54,404 nucleotides of DNA from Deltaproteobacteria bacterium (lineage in GTDB: Bacteria > Myxococcota > Myxococcia > Myxococcales > 40CM-4-68-19), in the NCBI GenBank assembly GCA_005879535.1, contig VBKI01000080.1:1-54404 (forward strand). The letters are read 5' to 3'. This document shows positions 51,748 to 54,404 of the stretch, piece after piece; within the stretch, counting starts at the first letter, position 1; the number at the start of each line of letters is the position of its first letter. The notes under the pieces were generated by a model. The model did no database searches. It had not been told where the DNA came from and was given only the letters and a program-made list of their open reading frames with translations. A program made the position numbers and the translations under genes.

Positions 51748-52854
51748 ATGGGCGTAACGGCGGAGCAGGTTCTTTCAGCGCTGAAGGATCTCAAGGACCC
51801 CTCGTCCGGCCGGCCGATGTCCGAGCTCGGGTACTTCAAGCATCCCGAGATGCTCGACGGCGGAGGCGTGCGGGTGCGCGTCGAGCTGCCGACGCCGGCC
51901 TCGCCGCACAAGGCGCGGATCGAGGAAGCGGTGCGGGCCATGCTCTCGCCGCTGCAGCTTCCGCGCGTGGAGGTGGCGTTCGGAGCGAACGTCCGCCCCT
52001 CGCCCGCCAAGCAGCACAATCCCAACGATCTCGTCCCTTCGGTGAAGAACGTCGTCCTGGTCGGCTCCGGCAAGGGCGGGGTGGGAAAGAGCACGGTCTC
52101 CGCCAACGTCGCCGTCGCGCTGGCGAATCTGGGGTGCAAGGTCGGCTTGCTGGACGCCGACATCTACGGCCCGTCGCTGCCTCTGATGATGGGCCTGTTC
52201 GGCGCGCGTCCGACCAGCGAAGACGGCAAGAGCGTCGTCCCGCTCACCGCGTTCGGTGTGAAGGTGATCAGCATCGGGTTCTTCGTCGATCCCGATCAGG
52301 CGATGATCTGGCGGGGCCCGATGCTGCACGGCGCCCTGGTGCAGTTGTTGCGCGACGTGCGCTGGGGTGACCTGGACTACCTGATCCTCGATCTGCCGCC
52401 CGGCACCGGCGACATCCAGCTCACCATCGCGCAACAGGTCAGCGTCAGCGGCGCGGTGGTAGTGACCACGCCGCAGGACGTGGCCCTGGCCGACGCCATC
52501 AAGGCGAAGACGATGTTCGACAAGGTGAACATCCCGGTGCTGGGGTTCGTGGAGAACATGAGCGGGTTCGTCTGTCCCCATTGCCACCATGAGACCGACA
52601 TCTTTTCCAAGGGTGGCGCGGAGCAGGCCGCCGCCAAGCTGGGAGTGCCGTTCCTCGGGCGAGTTCCCATCAATCCGGCGATCCGTGTCGGAAGCGACGA
52701 CGGGCGGCCCGTGGTCGCCGCCGACCCCGGTCTTCCCGAAGCCCAGGCGCTCACGCGGATCGCGCAGAACGTTGCCGACCGGGTCGCGCTCGCGAACATG
52801 ACCGCGGTCCCGCGCGGGCAGAAACCTCTCGTGCAACTGGGGAAGAAAGCGTGA
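51748..52854 (+). CDS. Mrp/ApbC/NBP35-family Fe-S cluster carrier ATPase
   Basis: 368 aa. N-terminal DUF59/MIP18-like domain about 1-90 (VLSALKDLKDPSSGRPMSELG), deviant Walker A GSGKGGVGKST (106-116), DADIYGPSLPLMMG, LDLPPGTGD, and Fe-S ligands C-P-H-C in GFVCPHCHHETDIF. A cytosolic carrier that loads [4Fe-4S] clusters; it may serve the radical SAM enzyme of the same operon. Starts 35 bases after the amidohydrolase. Confidence 0.95.
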   Translation: MGVTAEQVLSALKDLKDPSSGRPMSELGYFKHPEMLDGGGVRVRVELPTPASPHKARIEEAVRAMLSPLQLPRVEVAFGANVRPSPAKQHNPNDLVPSVKNVVLVGSGKGGVGKSTVSANVAVALANLGCKVGLLDADIYGPSLPLMMGLFGARPTSEDGKSVVPLTAFGVKVISIGFFVDPDQAMIWRGPMLHGALVQLLRDVRWGDLDYLILDLPPGTGDIQLTIAQQVSVSGAVVVTTPQDVALADAIKAKTMFDKVNIPVLGFVENMSGFVCPHCHHETDIFSKGGAEQAAAKLGVPFLGRVPINPAIRVGSDDGRPVVAADPGLPEAQALTRIAQNVADRVALANMTAVPRGQKPLVQLGKKA

Positions 52855-53309
52855 ACAAGACCTCGCTGGTGCAGTGCGACGACCAGATCGTGGAGCAGGG
52901 CGGCTTCGCCTTCCGGCGAAAGCGGCTCGGCGCAGCCGCCGGTGGAAAGGGCATCGGCGCGAGCTGGTTCGAGTTGCAGCCGGGCCAGAAGGCATTTCCG
53001 TTCCATTTCCATCTCGCGAACGACGAGGCCGTGTTCGTCCTCGAGGGCGAAGGCACTCTGCGGTTGGGCGAGGAGGAGCATTCACTGCGCGCGGGGGACT
53101 ACGTCACGTTTCCACCGGGGCCTCCGGGGCACCAGATCATCAACCGCTCGCAGGCCCCGTTGCGGTACCTCGCGATCTCCACCATGCGGGAACCCGAAGT
53201 AGCCGTCTATCCGGATTCGCGGAAGGTCGGCGTCCTGGCCCGCGGTCATGGGATCATGTCGGTGCACCGCCAAGGCGACGCCGTCGACTACTACGATGGC
53301 GAGAAGTGA
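52851..53309 (+). CDS. Cupin-2 domain protein
   Basis: 152 aa. Cupin motif 1 FPFHFHLANDEAVFVLEGEGTLRLG with two His and a Glu, and motif 2 LRAGDYVTFPPGPPGHQIIN, a mononuclear metal site in a small barrel. Function unknown. GTG 52851 overlaps the mrp stop (GTGA). Confidence 0.9.
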   Translation: MNKTSLVQCDDQIVEQGGFAFRRKRLGAAAGGKGIGASWFELQPGQKAFPFHFHLANDEAVFVLEGEGTLRLGEEEHSLRAGDYVTFPPGPPGHQIINRSQAPLRYLAISTMREPEVAVYPDSRKVGVLARGHGIMSVHRQGDAVDYYDGEK

Positions 53310-53737
53310 TGGGCGCGACGCATTTCGGAGGGCCGAGCATGCCGGAAGAGGATGACGATCTCCCACCCGAGGAGATGAAGAAGTTGTCCGGCATCGTTCC
53401 CGACATCGTGCGCCGCGCGGTCCTCACCGGCGTGGGTGCGTTGTTCATGACCGAGGAGGGGATCCGCAACCTCGTCGGCGACATGAAGATGCCCAAGGAC
53501 GCCCTGGCCTTCCTCATCGCCCAGGCGGACAAGACGCGCAGCGAGGTAGCGCGGGTGGTCACGCACGAAGTCCGCCGGTTCCTGGAGAGCGAGACGCTGC
53601 GCCGGGAGATCTGGAAGCTGCTCAACGGCGTCACGCTGGAGGTGAACGCCACCATCCAGCTCAAGCCGAGCGGCGATGCGGCGCTGAAGGCGAAGGTGAA
53701 ATCGAGGAAGAAGGAGCCCGAAGGAGGCGATGCGTAA
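53309..53737 (+). CDS. Conserved helical small protein, function unknown
   Basis: 142 aa. PPEEMKKLSGIVPDIVRRAVLTGVGALFMTEEGIRNLVGDMKMPKDAL, then helical EVARVVTHEVRRFLESETLRREIWKLLNGV, then a basic tail. I recognise this pattern as a short conserved myxobacterial protein with a phasin-like helical look. TGATG overlap with the cupin gene; ATG 53339 is a possible alternative start. Confidence 0.75.
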   Translation: MGATHFGGPSMPEEDDDLPPEEMKKLSGIVPDIVRRAVLTGVGALFMTEEGIRNLVGDMKMPKDALAFLIAQADKTRSEVARVVTHEVRRFLESETLRREIWKLLNGVTLEVNATIQLKPSGDAALKAKVKSRKKEPEGGDA

Positions 53738-54086
53738 GCTCGCTCCGCGCCTGCTCTTCCTTGCGGTGTTGGGTGGCGGCCTTCTGTTGTGGTCACAGCT
53801 CCGGCGCCCGCGCGACCTCAGGCTGGCCGTTGACCTGACAGCGGTGATGCCAGGCGACGTCACTGAAGTCGACGTGATCGTCCGCCGCGGCGGTCACGCG
53901 TTGGCGCGGCATGAAGTTCGGTATGGAGCGGAAGGCGCGCCGGCGACCGTGGAGCTCATCGTCCACGCGGCGCCCGGCGAAGCGGAGGTGGAGACGAACC
54001 TCGCGTACGCGAAGCAGCCTTCGAGGCGCAGCGTGGCGCGAGTGCAGCTGGCGACGGAGTCGCCAGCGCGGGTGCGGGCGGAGTAA
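53730..54086 (+). CDS. Small membrane-anchored beta-rich protein
   Basis: 118 aa. An N-terminal anchor (MRKLAPRLLFLAVLGGGLLLW) then LAVDLTAVMPGDVTEVDVIV and VELIVHAAPGEAEVETNLAYA, a likely beta sandwich outside the membrane. Overlaps the previous gene by 8 bases and ends the operon. No family recognised. Confidence 0.72.
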   Translation: MRKLAPRLLFLAVLGGGLLLWSQLRRPRDLRLAVDLTAVMPGDVTEVDVIVRRGGHALARHEVRYGAEGAPATVELIVHAAPGEAEVETNLAYAKQPSRRSVARVQLATESPARVRAE

Positions 54087-54090
54087 CGCG

Positions 54091-54404
54091 TCAAGCTGCG
54101 GCGCTGAGGACGTCCGAGAAATCGGCCGTTTCGCGGATTGTGCGCCAGCGTTGCAGCCACGGCGACCTCACCCGGGCGCGCCGCCAGCCGGTGCGGATCA
54201 GCCATGTCTTGGGCTTTGCGAGAACTCGGGCTGGATCGCAGGCGAGGGACGAGTACGGGTCGACGCCGCGGGAAGGGCCGTAATGATGCTCGTGGTTTCC
54301 AACAACGTATGCGATCGCGCTCACCAACTCGGTCGGCGATCGCAGCAGGCGCGAGTGATAATGGTCGTCGAACACGCTGCCGCGTCGCCGCATGATGTGG
54401 TTCA
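54091..54404 (-). CDS. Y1/REP-associated tyrosine transposase (RAYT-like), 5' end cut by the window
   Basis: C-terminal part of a Transposase_17 (IS200-like Y1) protein: NHIMRRRGSVFDDHYHSRLLRSPTELVSAIAYVVGNHEHHYG, followed by DPYSSLACDP and a basic tail ending TADFSDVLSAAA. The GSVF-x-x-x-YH and YV-x-NH-x-x-HHYG blocks match RAYTs. The N-terminal catalytic HUH region is beyond base 54404. Its stop lies 4 bases from the convergent gene, so it is integrated tightly at the operon end. REP hairpins associated with it would be expected elsewhere. Confidence 0.8.
   Translation of the reverse strand, partial: NHIMRRRGSVFDDHYHSRLLRSPTELVSAIAYVVGNHEHHYGPSRGVDPYSSLACDPARVLAKPKTWLIRTGWRRARVRSPWLQRWRTIRETADFSDVLSAAA

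Overview
The window is very GC-rich, gene-dense chromosomal DNA with short intergenic gaps, many 4-base start/stop overlaps and frequent GTG starts. Several traits point to a soil-type Myxococcota (former Deltaproteobacteria): KGG-repeat stress proteins in tandem, a YchF with an atypical P-loop, a trpS-scpA-scpB-rluB-cNMP/TPR block, many histidine kinases and single-domain response regulators, and PilZ-like and proline-rich proteins. This is inferred from gene content only; no rRNA, tRNA, CRISPR array or intact mobile element was seen.

Layout. 1-5.1 kb: a PilZ-like protein cut by the window edge, a YchF-family GTPase, a TerC membrane protein, and a PAS-PAS-GAF histidine kinase overlapping a CheY-like regulator. 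5.1-8.5 kb: a molybdate unit (regulator, modA, modB, modC) with an inverted repeat at the modA promoter. 8.5-10.6 kb: an orphan receiver, three small proteins and lexA. 10.6-19.3 kb: a six-gene minus-strand operon (receiver regulator, two histidine kinases, FecR-like protein, Ig-domain/beta-barrel protein, CARDB-type lipoprotein) that looks like one surface-sensing or surface-assembly system; it is the best candidate here for an undescribed system.

19.4-25.2 kb: a membrane protein with an apparent frameshift, then a minus-strand trio of DUF5916-type outer-membrane protein, UbiB/AarF kinase and a thioredoxin-fold protein without the peroxidatic cysteine. 25.3-32.9 kb: mutS, a zinc-ribbon/micro-membrane protein pair, a periplasmic amidase, a proline-rich small protein and glnD. 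33.0-34.6 kb: four consecutive KGG-repeat genes, with a perfect 13-bp hairpin across one stop codon and two strong hairpins after the last gene.

34.7-41.7 kb: a housekeeping run of Sua5/YrdC-family enzyme, tyrosine recombinase, trpS, scpA, scpB, rluB and a TPR protein with two cyclic-nucleotide domains, closed by a terminator. 41.8-46.1 kb: a minus-strand ECF sigma/anti-sigma unit with a beta-helix membrane protein, a phosphoesterase-like lipoprotein lacking its first metal motif, and a MshEN-domain protein. 46.2-47.4 kb: an ArsB/SLC13-type permease, back to back with an eight-gene plus-strand operon (47.4-54.1 kb): SDR, PflX-type radical SAM, RtcA-like cyclase, D-aminoacylase-type amidohydrolase, Mrp ATPase, cupin and two small proteins. 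The window ends inside a probable REP-associated (Y1) transposase.
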